NCBI GenBank assembly: GCA_038501625.1 | Contig: JAZAYU010000081.1 | Span: 1,364,001 to 1,428,000, forward strand | Reading direction: 5' to 3' | Length of the DNA: 64,000 bases | Source of the DNA: Corbicula japonica | Taxonomy: Eukaryota > Mollusca > Bivalvia > Venerida > Cyrenidae | Part shown: positions 32,998-44,778 of the stretch, piece by piece | Layout: each line of letters starts with the position of its first letter | Numbering within the stretch: position 1 is the first letter of the stretch | The notes under the pieces: generated by a model | Seen by the model: only the letters and a program-made list of their open reading frames with translations | Told to the model about the DNA's origin: nothing | Databases searched by the model: none | Program-made: the position numbers and the translations under genes

Positions 32998-33906
32998 TAC
33001 ACTGCAACTCCATTATATTGCGGACCTCGGGGTCCAAGCCCGCCAACCGCGATATAAACGGAGCGCGATATAAGTACATAATCGTGCATAATCAATGAGA
33101 ATTCATTTGTTTTGGCTGTCAGATGCATGTATATCGCGGTGTTGCATTATTAACACGTCGTGAAATTTACGGGTACATCAGGGAGTACGTTCCATGCTGG
33201 ACAACTTTTTAAAATATATTAAGATTAATTTTTAATAAAAAGAAATTAATAAATGTACAAACAAAGATCGCCGTTATAAATTTCCAACGGTGCCGTATTA
33301 TTGTTTTCGGTACTTTCAACTGATTGACAATCTGTTGGTCGTTCATGGTCTGCGATGTTCGATGGTCGTCGTCCGTCGTTTACCAGCTTGATATGTCGAT
33401 GAGCAGGTAATGTCAAAACAATAAACTGTTTTGATGTTTCCTGCTCAATGTCTATTATGGTTAGCAAGTTGCATTAATTGTTGCTAATTTGCGGTTTGTC
33501 TTGTGAACGAATTTCTGCCAGTACTGTATCAGCTTGGTGTTTTGCGCACCTATTGTTTGTCACAATGGGGGTTTCATTTCAAATCAAAAGCAACAGAATT
33601 GATAATAAACCTTTTATTTATTTTCATACGTTTGATGTTAAATTGTATCTGATGGTGAACGTGTACATCGCCTCTTAAATCCCTGCATACAAAAAGTAAT
33701 AAACAGCCTTTGCCGATAATGACGTAATACGACACAAAAAAAGCGTGCGTTTCGTGAATTTGTCGCCAACGTTGATTTAATCATTTGATCTTTTTTACCA
33801 CCCGCAAAGAATGAACAAACATATACATTGTAAATGTACAAAAAATTGGGATCCACGGACCAAGCGCGATATATTGGATATCGCCATATAACGGAGCTGC
33901 AGTGTA
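32998..33906. mobile_element. 909-bp TA-flanked inverted-repeat transposon
   Basis: TACACTGCAACTCCATTATA at the left mirrors TATAACGGAGCTGCAGTGTA at the right. GCGATATA blocks are near both ends. No transposase. It lies 40 bp beyond the donor of vinculin exon 6. Confidence 0.8.
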
Positions 33907-33945
33907 TGCAACACTGAGACTGAAACAACAATAGATCTGGGGTAC

Positions 33946-34097
33946 CTGAGCTTTCTTCATCACAGCAAGATCATCAGCGTCCCATTCCTCTTCATCGTAT
34001 GTCGTGAGCTGTAACACTCGGATAATCTCGTGGATCTCATCTGACATCTTGCGTACAACGTAATCACGATTTGTCTGGGCATCTGGAATACCTTGAT
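33946..34097 (-). CDS. VCL: vinculin exon 6
   Basis: The split codon restores Asn218, followed by residues 219-268: QGIPDAQTNRDYVVRKMSDE, IHEIIRVLQLTTYDEEEW and DDLAVMKKAQ. IHEIIRVLQLT is nearly identical to the vertebrate INEIIRVLQLT at the end of D1. Acceptor TTCAG, donor GTACCC, exit phase 0. The inner end of a 909-bp inverted-repeat transposon (32998-33906) lies 40 bp beyond the donor. Confidence 0.95.
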
Positions 34098-34191
34098 CTG
34101 AAGGACACAATACATAAACGATGGTGATAATGTAAGACAATAAACCTTATGAAAGCCATTTGTTATGTGTTTCTCAAATATCTGTGCATTG

Positions 34192-34255
34192 CTGTTTTAG
34201 TAGTACAAATACACAAAACAAATCTGTTTTAGTAGTACAAATACACAAAACAAAT
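34192..34255 (+). repeat. 32-bp tandem duplication
   Basis: CTGTTTTAGTAGTACAAATA with its continuation ACACAAAACAAAT occurs twice head to tail in the intron right of exon 6. Confidence 0.9.
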
Positions 34256-34611
34256 AAACAAAAAATTAAATATCACTGCATTCTGCATGGGTTTAATGTT
34301 CACATACTACTTGCATTGGCACCAGTAAAAACTCAACCACAAAGGAAAATTTAACCATGCATCATATGGGGCGCATCATGGGAAAAGGTTAATTCGGTGA
34401 TATTTTTAGACATTTAAGTTGTTGCTATATTTGGAAAGATCTTACCTTTATCTATTATTTTCTCATAACTTATTGGCAATTTTGTTACACATTTTGACAA
34501 CATAATTTTATTTTTACCGCGAAATGCATAATAAGTTATATCGTCTGCTCAACTTAATGACGTCATTTCAAGAATTGACGTCAAATGCCCAAATGTACCT
34601 TTTCCCGTGAC

Positions 34612-34810
34612 GCGCCCCATATCTGATCAGGACCTTTTCACAACAAGCAGATGGGGCCTATACTTTATGTAATCTGATCAGTATTTACACTGTTTGCTAT
34701 TTGATTAATTACAATTTTTCTGGGCAAAATCAAACCTTGTAGATCCTGATCAGTATGCATGGGTCAACAATGGTCGCACATCAGATAAAAGCCATGTACT
34801 AAAGGGTTAA
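34612..34810 (-). mobile_element. family A MITE, degraded
   Basis: Left end missing. Keeps TACACTGTTTGCTATTTGAT, a reversed spacer and the end AAAGGGTTAA. Confidence 0.75.
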
Positions 34811-34869
34811 AGCCAATGAGTGGACTTAACGGCAAACAGACAAATATCTAACAGTTAAAGTGAACTCAC

Positions 34870-35038
34870 TGGATTGTTTTGCAGTGATGTAAATTTTGAT
34901 GCCTGAGATAAGCACTGGTGTGAGATTCTTCACTTGTTCCAGGGACCGTATCAACATTTCTCGATGAACCTGGTGAGTAAGTTCCTTCTCCCGACCGTCC
35001 ACTTCCTTCGTCATTCTAGTTAACACAGGGCTGAGATT
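34870..35038 (-). CDS. VCL: vinculin exon 5
   Basis: Residues 162-217 plus one base: NLSPVLTRMTKEVDGREKEL, THQVHREMLI and LTPVLISGIKIYITAKQS. Vertebrate counterpart: NLGPGMTKM, ELTHQEHRVML and LLPVLISAMKIFVTTKNS. It forms the helices that close the talin-binding D1 module. Acceptor TTCTTCAG, donor GTGAGT, exit phase 1. Confidence 0.95.
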
Positions 35039-35121
35039 CTGAAGAAAACATTATTAATTTTATAGTTTTTCAATATTTGGCAAACTGACCAAGAGACATC
35101 ATTTGAACGTAGTATTTCTGT

Positions 35122-35352
35122 TAACTCTTTACCAAATATATTATGGTTAAGCGCCTGTGCTACAAGTGAAGATCAAGATTGGCATTCACACATGTGCCAT
35201 CTGATCTGGATCTGCAACTGTTTGCTCCTTGGTCACAAATATCCAAATGAATCTAAAAGGGAACAATGTAGATCCAAACGGACGTGCCAGCTGATCAGAA
35301 TCTACAACTGTTCGCCAAACCCATAAAAGTGGTATCTATGAAGTAAAACGAT
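35122..35352 (+). mobile_element. family A MITE
   Basis: Full-length, diverged, with spacer TCCTTGGTCACAAATATCC. It lies 84 bp from exon 5's acceptor. Confidence 0.83.
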
Positions 35353-36773
35353 ACATGATTAAATCAAAACTGATTTTCTATCACTCCAGATGGTCTTATG
35401 AATACAAAAAATTCTGTTAATGATTTTTGACTAGTCTAGATGTCTTATCAACAGTTTCATAACAATTCATTACTCTAACATGTTTAACTCTACTGATGTT
35501 TCTTGACAAAGCAGGAGTAAGATTAAGAATATAAATAACCGAGATATAATTCAAAATCAAATTTCATTAAAATATATGATACAAAACAACATTAACAAAA
35601 ATCTGAACTGATTATGCACAAGTGGCGATTTAGAGAACTGGATTGTTATCAAGAGTTCATGGTGCAAGTCCCACCTAGGTTATATATTTTTTCATACCAA
35701 ATACATATAGTGTCAGCACCCATGATGCAGCTATTTGGCATGACCAATCTACATGATACAAGTTGAAATATTAATGGTCTTGCTAAGATATTGTGGGTAG
35801 AATTAGCTCTGGAAAGAATTACCGCAGTAATGAGCTATTTATTGCATCAACTGCCACTTGGTTGTTTTGAGCCCAGAATCCCCTTCTATTTTCAATAAAA
35901 CCCCAGGTACATTCAAAAGACAATTACCATTGTTATAATGAAAAAAATTTTCTCTCAGATAGGCAAGCAATCCATGAATCTATTTAGACAGTCAAAGTTT
36001 CTGACATCTTCTTATGCACTATAACCCTTTCCTCCATATATACACATTTAAGTGATTGTGGGATCAGTGTAAATCCAAATCAACTGGCACACCGTGTCAT
36101 CTGATTAGGATCTGCACTGTTCACATTTTGGTTGGAAATAACCTAATGAATCTAAAAGCAACAGTGTATATTCTTATCAGATGGCATGGATTTGCCATCT
36201 GATCTGGATCTACAATGTTAACCCACAAAACTAGAACTGCTTTTGGGAAAAGCACATGTCTCCCACAAAGGCATCATCTTTGATGATGCACAGGATAAAA
36301 CTGGTGAAGTGAATATAAAGATGGCAATTTATTAAAAGGGCATACGGAAGTTCTGTGCAATATTAGTCATAAACAATGTCACAAATTTTTGGAGGATCAG
36401 GAAAAACATAAGTTTCAATTTCTGATGGGCCATAATCCTGAAGTGCCAGGGTCAATGTGGCTGGTTGTCAAACTTGTTGTCATTAACATTTTGATATATC
36501 AGTGAAGATGCACTGAAAAAAGACCATGAGAGTGAGTGTACAAGGCTATGAAGGCCAATTGTAAATAAATAAATGGGCCATAAGTCTTATGTGCCGGGGT
36601 CAAAGCGGCTGTTTTTTTATTACACAGATAATTATAGCATTTGGTGAACATCATATAATAAAAATAGCAGAAAATGAGAGAAGAACCAAATCATGAGTAT
36701 GGAACAGATATTGTAAAATGAAAACTTAAACAGTGTAAGAAATACCTTTATAGCTGCTTAGCACAGTACTTTC

Positions 36774-37154
36774 TCATAATGCAATGTATGTAATGTCATG
36801 ATAGCTATAGTATGTTGGTATTACTCCACTGGATACACATTCTACATTGTTCACATAGATATGGTCAATAATGGTCCTGCCAGCTGTAGTAGGCTGTGTT
36901 ATAAGTTGTTTATAATTCAAAGCAGCCATTTCTTTATGGAGGAGATTATTTTTGTCACAAACAATGTTTACATTGAAATCACCAACAACAATGTTTGCTG
37001 CTGTTTCTGAATTTTGAAGCAACAGCTGAGCGTTCCTGGACATTTCTGAACAAAACTTCAGCGGAGTTCCAAATTGTCCGAGATATTTACCCATGAATAA
37101 ATTGCAACATCTTTGGTGAATTGGTAATTTATTCATGGCTATAAGCGACAGCAA
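36774..37154 (-). pseudogene. fragment of a non-LTR retrotransposon endonuclease (EEP family)
   Basis: A 126-codon frame contains VVGDFNVNI, LITQPTTAGRTIIDHIYVN and SYHDITYIAL. These are the GDFN, T-x-DHI-like and SxHD-type motifs of the apurinic-endonuclease-like domain used by LINEs. Only the C-terminal part of the domain is present, with no reverse transcriptase nearby. It lies between core units of element 2, so it was captured or inserted there. It is a dead fragment. Confidence 0.8.
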
Positions 37155-38133
37155 GTGAAGATTTTTTTTTTAAACAATTCAAGGGCCATAATCCTGAAGT
37201 GCCTCAAGCAATATCGATGACTTTATAGCCTGGTTAAGATATTATAGCCATCAACATTTTGATAAACTTTGGTGAAGATACAATGAAAACTATCTGACTT
37301 TGAGAGATGAACCAGGTTAGTGACATGTTTAAAAGGCTAATTTCGGATAAATCAAAGGGCCATAAATCTGATATGCCTGGTGCAAAGTGGCTGGTTTTCG
37401 AACTTGGCCAAGATATTAAGGCCACACACATTATCATAATGTTTATTGAAAATCAGTTGATGAATATTTCAGTTACATAGCAGACAAGGCTTAAACAGCC
37501 AATTTTGGAAAATTCAAGGGCCATAAATCCGACATGACTGGGGCAATACGGCTGGTTATCGAACTTGGCCGAGATATTATGGCCACAAACATTTTCATAA
37601 AGTATGGTGAAGATCAGATGATAACTGTTCAAGTTACAGAGTGGACAAGCCTCAAACAACTTATTTTTGATAATTCAAGGGCCATAATTCTGAGATTCCT
37701 TGGGCAATATGGCTGGTTATGGAACTTGATCGAGATATTATGGCCACTAACATTTTGATGAAGTTTGGTGATGAACCGATGAAAACTGTTTGACTTAGAG
37801 AGCGGACAAGTGTGACAGACAGACGGACAGACAGATGGACAGACAGGAGCAAATCAAAATGCACAACTAGGCTAGGTGACAAACATGCCTGTTAAGTTTC
37901 TATGAAATCCCCCAAGCGGTTTTGGAGATCAAGCATGGACAAGAATTCAATATGGAAGTTATATAGTAAAGAAAAGGGCCCATAACTCGGCCAAAACTAA
38001 TCCAAGCGGAAACTCCTGACAATATGCACAACTACGCTTGGTGACAAACAGTTCTGTGAAGTTTTAATGAAATTCCCCAAGCAGTTTTGGAGAAGAAGCA
38101 TGGACAAGATTTCTATATAGAAGTTATAGTAAA

Positions 38134-38169
38134 TTCAGAATGATGCCATTCGGGCTCACTAATGCACCT
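38134..38169 (+). pseudogene. 12-codon scrap of a Ty3/Gypsy-type reverse transcriptase
   Basis: The bases read FRMMPFGLTNAP, the conserved RT motif around PFGLxNAP, then Leu and a stop. It sits exactly between two diverged copies of the element 2 core. It is too short to function. Confidence 0.7.
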
Positions 38170-38333
38170 TTATAGTTTCAAAATGACTAAGGGCCATAAT
38201 TCTGAGATTCCTTGGGCAATATGGCTGGTTATCGAACTTGATCGAGATATTATGGCCACTAACATTTTCATGAAGTTTGGTGATGATCCGATGAAAACTG
38301 TTTGACTTAGAGAGCGGACAAGTGTGACAGACG

Positions 38334-38364
<31 letters not shown>

Positions 38365-38450
38365 AGGAGCAAATCAAAATGTCTCCCACACCACTACGTG
38401 GTGGGAGACATAATAAACATGTATCTATGGAGTTATATAACACCAGTTAC

Positions 38451-38596
38451 CTTAACATATGTGACAAGATCTTCCATTCTGTCGACCACTTCTGTAATGG
38501 CGAGGTATTCAAGGACATTCTTACACACTCGGATGATCTTACGTACTTCAGATTCATCAAATGCCAACAACAGGGCAGATGTTCCTTGAAGAATTC
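38451..38596 (-). CDS. VCL: vinculin exon 4
   Basis: Completes Gly113 and encodes residues 114-161: [36 protein letters not shown] and MEDLVTYVK. Vertebrates have [31 protein letters not shown] and MEDLVTYTK. Acceptor CTACAG, donor GTAACT, exit phase 0. It lies about 40 bp right of a family A repeat remnant interrupted by the element at 36230-38412. Confidence 0.95.
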
Positions 38597-38621
38597 CTGT
38601 AGAATCAATAAAAAAAAAGAT

Positions 38622-38745
38622 CAGCCTTTACTCTTTGGGATATGGCTGTAATCCATATGCGAACAATATAGATCTAGATCAACAGGCACATCCGCTCCAT
38701 CAGGAGCAACACTGTTAAATTAAGTCATTACATTTTTTCAGACCA
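38622..38745 (-). mobile_element. family A MITE, left half
   Basis: CTTTACTCTTTGGGATATGG and one degraded hairpin. It lies 25 bp from exon 4's acceptor. Confidence 0.75.
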
Positions 38746-39075
38746 AGTACCTCTTCTTGCAGGCTGTTCATGTCTTTTTACAGTTTTTTTTTAAAGGGAT
38801 ATCTTTAAAATTGGGAAAACTTATGTCATAAAACTGGTTAAATTGGGGAAAAAATCATCATCACACCAACCAAATTGTAAAAATGTTGTAGATTGCTGTA
38901 ATTTATAATTGTGTTAATTAAATATACAGGCTGACAGATTTCTTCTCTTATTTATAAAACATCAATGTTTCCATATATTTACTTTTGCACAAAAAAAAAG
39001 CAGATCAAGGAAAACATTCAAGCCATGTGAAGCACTAGTCTACAATGTATAGAAAGGGAAAATGTGTTTCATATT

Positions 39076-42000
39076 TTGCCTACTGCACAGTAAATGGATC
39101 AATTTTTAAAAAAATCATGTAAGTGACATGATGTTATTGAAAGAAGTGTCTTTCATTAATAATTTTCACTTTATATGTTACCTAACATCATTTTGCAGAT
39201 GCACTTTCTGCCTTTTGAAGTTAGCATCGCTACAAATGTTGTGGGAGCACTTCAAAGTGTCGAAAATGGCCCATTTTTGCATGTAAGATGTTAGCATCTA
39301 AAAATTGCCATGTTTTCATCAATCTGTAATTTTATTCTACTATTATATAGTGAGTTTTCTTTTGTTGTTCCTTTTAGGCAATTTAGTTGCGGTTATTTTT
39401 ATGTATAATACATAGTTCTATGACGGCTAGTTCACTCACAATTTAAGAAACACTAACGACAGTGCCATGTAAGATGGCTTCACAAAAAAAATGTCCTTGA
39501 ACTTTATGGCCTTCAAAATATCATTAAAAGTAATATATAAAGCTTGATTTCCTGCTACATACATTTCATTATGTTCACTTAATGGGAAAATAACTAGATT
39601 TTTATAGGTCAGAGCATAGAATTTTGCTATCAACAATTTCAGTATGTTGAATCGGTTTGTCCCTAAAAAATGGAAACGTCCGTCCCCCCTCAATATCTTT
39701 TTAAAAAATGATCAAAGTAATTAAAAAATACCCACTTCTCAAGCTCTCAGATGGCAGATATTAGAAAAATAAAAGTTAACATCTCTTAGTCAAAGCAGTA
39801 AAAAATTACAACACTTTATTTAAAAGTAAAATGTAACGTCCGTCCCTGTAACGTCCGTCCCCTTTTATACATGTTCTTACATGCTCATTAATTAATCATA
39901 TTTTGGTAGAAATTTAAAGTCTTTTGTTGTTTTTTAATGACTGATCCTTTTCCTACAAATCTGATTAAAAAATATCATTAAAGATGTGTGACATGACTGT
40001 ATTGGCAGAATCTCTAAGGAATACACTTTCTCTGGTAACTTGGAGTGACTTTTGAATATATAAACTTATTTTCTCAAAATATTGCTTGTTTTCTCCACAA
40101 AAAAAACTTTATTTTACCTCTTTTAACATATTGAAACTACTAAATAGAAATATAACACTATGTTGAGTGAATTTACTCAAATATTCTAAATTTAAGGTAG
40201 GGGGACGGACGTTACAAAATTATGAAATGTTCTGTAGAAGTAAAAAAACAGGATTTCTTATTTTTTTGTCCTGAATTTCTGGAATTTAAGCTAATTTCTT
40301 TTTTAAAATCAATCTTAAATCATGGTAACCATATTTTTAATGTGTTTTCAACTTTCCTAGGGCTAAAGTTTGTAGTTCAAAATTTCAGAGCACACTTAAG
40401 TTGCCAACATGAAATAAACAATAATGGATGTCTCTTAAAACAACATTGTGACAATTTATTAGCATATTTAATCCCTAGTCAGTTGCTTAAAACAACATGA
40501 TCACCCTCAATTAGCACATCTTCAATCATACAAACTGATCATCAAAAGGACATAGATCACACCCCCTGCTGATAAGACCTGTGCCTTGCTAATAAGATTA
40601 TGCAACATGGTCATAAACCATAAGGCCCTTTACCTAATTAGCATAATGTACAGAACTGAACAGTGATTGGTTGGATACTAAATTGATGGGAAAGTTTAAA
40701 ACTTTAATTTTCTTGCCAAACAATAAATCAAATTCCACAAAAGGATAATGATTATCATGTAAATTAGTAAAGATGCATTTAATGAACTTAAAATTAGATG
40801 CTGTTAACATGTTAACAGTAAAAATGATGACAGCTATTCCTGATATGTCTATTTCACCTTTTTGTTAACTCAGATAGTCTTTTCTATTGTATAACTTTCT
40901 AATGAATCCTTTTAAACAGTGTTGCAATAAACATTTCCTTTCAAATTTAACTTACAATTTGTTAACTTAAGATGAAGTGCAATCTGCCTTCTGTTGCTGA
41001 TTGTGGAGGCTTACTTAATCAAAATCTACAACTTTTTATTTAGTTAAAACTATTTTTCAGTTTTGTTTTAAGTTTTGTGATTCACTGTTTAAAGTTTCCA
41101 AGAATGACAATACCTACATTTCATCTTCATCAAACAAGAACAAAGTTCAGCAGAGACATATGAGAATCACTTAGTACTGTTACTAGTAGTGCCCTTTTTA
41201 GCAAGTTTCCTTGTTTAAGCCCAAACCCCTACCCTTTCTGAAGTCCTGTCTTAAGAATTTAAGTATTACAGAATGATATTTAAGTATACAGATGTAAATA
41301 TAAAACAATATAATAAGTTAATGGACACATGTTCTGTGATAAATTCCAAACATGTCCATTGACAACCCTTCAAAATATCCTGGGCGAATACTGATTAACG
41401 GTTGTATCATGAAGTAGTCTGCTTGCCTCCGCATGGAATGGTGAACACACAGTCTAAGCAGAAGTCTTATTTTAAACTAACTACTGGTCAGCTGGATGTG
41501 TTGAAAGAATACAAACTTTGTGATAAAGTTAGTTCTGACATGCTGCCATGTTGATAACTCCAGAAGTTTCAATTGATATTAGCTTGCACGTGCTATTTGA
41601 TCTCTTACCACAAGGCATTTTATGACTAAACAGGTTATTTTACCTAATATGATTGTGTTAAACAATATCACGGTTGATAATCTTATGAAATGATGAAATA
41701 TATAATTAAATTATATGAATAAGTGCAGCCTGTAACTTCAATACTGTTATATGTAACGTCCGTCCCCCTAACCATCTATATTCTTGGTTCATGCACTGTT
41801 AACTTCCGCTTCAAAAATTCAAAAAATCTATTGTTGTTCCTTTATCTTTGTTTGTATTGCTTGATTATTACAGGGTTTTTAAATAAAAATACAATCAAGC
41901 AGTGTCTAAATAAAAAAAAATCATTAACAAATTGTTGGCAGATTTTATAAAATTGAATGTCAAATATTTTTTTGTGTCAGAAAAGTATTTTCTGTAAATC

Positions 42001-42307
42001 CTGTATACTTTTTCTGGTAAATATATGACTAGGCATAAAAATAAACCCCAAAAAGTTTATGTGAAACAATATATGGATTCAAAACAGCTGGTTTTCTGTG
42101 CACTGGTAACGTCCGTCCCCCAAATCACGCTATTCAATTACATGGCTCAAATACGAAAAATTTGGAAAAAAGTTATCTTTTCCTGTAATTTTTCTGAAAA
42201 TTGAATGTTCAAAGTTTAGAAAGGCATCAAAATCAATAGAATATCTGCAACTTTATTTTTTGGTCTTGATGCTAACACAATTGATCCATTTACTGTGCAG
42301 TAGGCAA
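39076..42307. mobile_element. 3.2-kb unclassified element bounded by a perfect 29-bp inverted repeat (family D)
   Basis: Positions 39076-39104 (TTGCCTACTGCACAGTAAAT...) are the exact reverse complement of 42279-42307. Inside, GTAACGTCCGTCCCC or close variants occur at 39673, 39833, 39848, 41753 and 42106 on plus, and inverted at 40201. No reading frame above ~95 codons and no recognisable transposase is present. The element lies wholly in the intron between vinculin exons 3 and 4. Confidence 0.7.
40377..40665 (-). repeat. ~280-bp segment shared with family C (inverted)
   Basis: The reverse complement matches 2366-2640: GACTAGGGATTAAATATGCT, GTTGTTTTAAG and ATGTTACGTAATCTAATT-like blocks in the same order. 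Either a small independent repeat was inserted into both, or the two element families share a module. Confidence 0.75.
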
Positions 42308-42491
42308 TTTGCAAAAAAATGATGATTTGTTACATCAGGAATGGGGCCTATGTCTGACCTAATGGTACCTATAAAAATAGACTCTGCAGCATGAATCTAT
42401 ATTCAGCATGTCAGAAGACACAGCAGCACATAAAGGATTCTTTTATAAAAGAAATATTAATAGCAAGTAACAAATAATGTCATGAAAATAC

Positions 42492-42663
42492 CTCTAGATC
42501 CTTCAATGAGCTTCTTGCGAGCCGGAGCAGAATATGGATCAGCTTTGAGCATGTCAGAAGCTTGCAGGAGCAAGATGGAGGACTCTTCCACCCGGCGTAG
42601 AGCAGGCGGCATGTCCTGTTTCAGGATCTGGTCCTCACTGCTATTGATGGTCTCATACCCAAC
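42492..42663 (-). CDS. VCL: vinculin exon 3
   Basis: Residues 56-112 plus one base: [15 protein letters not shown], then [20 protein letters not shown] and [13 protein letters not shown]. This matches the D1 segment around TEDQILKRDMPPAF and DPYSVPARDYLIDGSRG of vertebrates. Acceptor is TTCTAG and donor GTATTT. Entry phase is 0, exit phase 1. The tyrosine after ADP corresponds in position to the Src-target tyrosine 100 of vertebrates. Confidence 0.95.
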
Positions 42664-43103
42664 CTAGAAGGAAACAATTGATACATCTTAAAATATGTTT
42701 TATTTCAGTGGCATAACAAGTTCCTTCTGCTACTTATATTTATTATGAAAAATGATGTTCCTGGGTTTCACCATATTTATGGGTATATAAACTTAAGAAA
42801 GAATACCACCAATTAACTGATTTCTGTGACTTTTGAATAACGGGTTGAGCACAGGTCTAGAACAAATCCCCTACCATTTTACTTTATTACTATATAAGAC
42901 TGAGTAGGCAAGTTTAATGTCCTGAACAACAGCTAGGGCATGACTTTCGATATTCCTTTTTACAATACATCTAAGCTTTTTTTACTTCCCCACAAGTATT
43001 ATAGCTAAAATTACATTCCACTGTTACTGGCAGTAATTTGCAAAAGCTATCAGCAAATTTTCTGTCTTAATTATGTCTTTGAAACTATTTTTGGACTTTT
43101 TTA

Positions 43104-43312
43104 AACCCTTTACTCTAAATATACACCTTTATTGCGTGGATGAACAGTGTAGATCCACATCAGCCTCAACATACATGCCATCTGATCAGGATCTGCACTG
43201 TTTGCATTTTAATTATTAGGTTATTTCTGACCAAGATGCTACCAGTGATGATCTGGATCTACACTGTTTGCACATGCGTTAAAATGCATATATCTGGAAT
43301 AAAAGCTTGCTG
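43104..43312 (-). mobile_element. family A MITE
   Basis: TTAAACCCTTTACTC start, reversed spacer (GGTTATTTCTGACCAAGATG), second hairpin shortened. Confidence 0.85.
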
Positions 43313-43724
43313 TGCTCTGAAGTATTTGATTGTTATGTAGTCTATGCAAAAACAATAAGTGGCAAAGTATTCAGAACATATTTATACATGTACATTTATC
43401 AGTCTTATTTCAGACCGCCAATGAGTGATTGGTAAATGATTCACACACACTAGCACCAGTTACCTTCTATTTTCTCCTTGTTGTCCACAAGCACTTGAAG
43501 AAAACATTTGTTATCTTGGAAGATCAGTTAGAAAATGCCAAGAACAACAATGCAGCTGTCTGTCAGAGTAATTGTTTCATAGTGTCATAATTAACGTCTT
43601 CTTTGAAATGTTAGAAACTATGTAAACAAAGAACTCATTTTATCTGAACAAAATTACCTTGGCTGACAAACACTGTTGCTTGGAATAAGCAAAGCTGATT
43701 TAACAAGTGATGTTTGTAAAACAC

Positions 43725-44036
43725 TTATGCCCCCCCCCAACCCCCTCTCAATGCAAAAGGGATGGTAATCTGCCGTTATTTTATTGAAGTCCTTGTGACC
43801 TTGACCTATAGTCAGAATTGTGTCATGCACAAATGTTCAACCAAGCACTGCGACCTTGACCTTTAATCTCAGGGTGTGGTTCTTGATCACAAAACATTTT
43901 GTTATCATGGTCAACATTTGTGCAAGAATAAGAAATATCTACAGTTTAACCATGCATCACGACCTTGACCTTTGTTTTAGTGGCATGGCTTTTGCATGCA
44001 AAACATCATCTCACAACTAGTCATAGTTTGTGCATA
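43725..44036 (+). mobile_element. fragment of a TGACCTTGACC-core element
   Basis: Three GACCTTGACC motifs (43797, 43851, 43960) with phrases like 'CATGGTCAACATTTGTGC' resemble element 1's core, but no terminal hairpins remain. It directly abuts the MITE at 44042. Confidence 0.6.
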
Positions 44037-44041
44037 GTTAA

Positions 44042-44391
44042 CAGGGCTTTTTCAGCTAGTCTCATGGGGCCGATAATGGGCCCCATTCCCAATGCCAAAT
44101 TGGGACCATTTTTCCCAATTTCAAGAAAAAAATTCCCAATTTCAAGAAAAAAATTCCCATTTCAACAGAAATGACTTTTTTGCCTATAAAATAGAAACAA
44201 ACAAGAGAATCCATATAATCAAGGGACTTTTCAAATTACAAAATTAGTTCGTTTACTTTTGGTCAGTGATCTGTGAACCCTACATTCCCTGAATCTATGT
44301 ATGCAACCTGTGTAAAACCAGTGTATACCATGTAAAAAAATTCCCAATTTCTGCAGGGGCCTTTTTCCCAAATACCCCCGAAAAAGCCCTG
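44042..44391. mobile_element. 350-bp MITE, termini CAGGGCTTTTTC
   Basis: CAGGGCTTTTTC (44042) is inverted as GAAAAAGCCCTG (44380-44391), flanked on both sides by GTTAA, a likely 5-bp target duplication. Internal TTCCCAATTTC repeats. Confidence 0.8.
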
Positions 44392-44469
44392 GTTAATTCA
44401 AAATACTTGGAACATTGAAGTTATCTTCAAAATACTTGGAACATTGAAGTTATCTATAGACCAAACATC

Positions 44470-44620
44470 TGTGCCCAAGGTTAGAACACTGAGCATAGAA
44501 ACCAGTCTCAAGTCTCAAGCATCTGATTTGCTGAAATGGCGACCAGTCACTTTTTTAGCCAATCAGATGATTGAGATTTGAGACTGGTTTCCAATCTCAG
44601 TTTTGAAACCTTCAGCCTTC
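44470..44620 (+). mobile_element. family B palindromic MITE
   Basis: GTGCCCAAGGTTAGAACACT to TCAGTTTTGAAACCTTCAGC, centre GACCAGTCACTTTTTTAGCC. Confidence 0.87.
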
Positions 44621-44778
44621 AGAAATATGCCTATTGTTCAACCATGAACTTCTTACAATTTTGTGCCAAGTTGATTTAGACAATAAATTTATTGCTCAAA
44701 GAAAGATCTTCCTAACCAGTATTCTAGTGGCATAAAAGAACTCCAAACACACTAGGTTCAACTTGCGTTGATCAGTAG

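Larger units (their letters stand above)
36230..38412 (+). mobile_element. 2.2-kb pearl/Helitron-like element 2, with GGGCCATAA tandem core
   Basis: It starts CTAGAACTGC with a hairpin TGCTTTT-GGG-AAAAGCA (36238-36254) and the arm ATGTCTCCCAC (36256). It ends with a hairpin around CACCAC-TAC-GTGGTG (38389-38403) and the arm GTGGGAGACAT (38401). Core units begin GGGCCATAA at about 36428, 36577, 37184, 37368, 37518, 37679 and 38190, and GGCCACAAACATTTT recurs. ACAGACAGACGG microsatellites occur twice. A retroelement fragment fills the gap at ~36640-37165. It splits a family A copy (36022-36229 and 38413-38437). Confidence 0.8.
36022..38437 (+). mobile_element. family A MITE split by element 2
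   Basis: Left part 36022-36229 contains both hairpins. Right part 38413-38437 (ATGTATCTATGGAG) is the remaining outer end. Confidence 0.82.
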
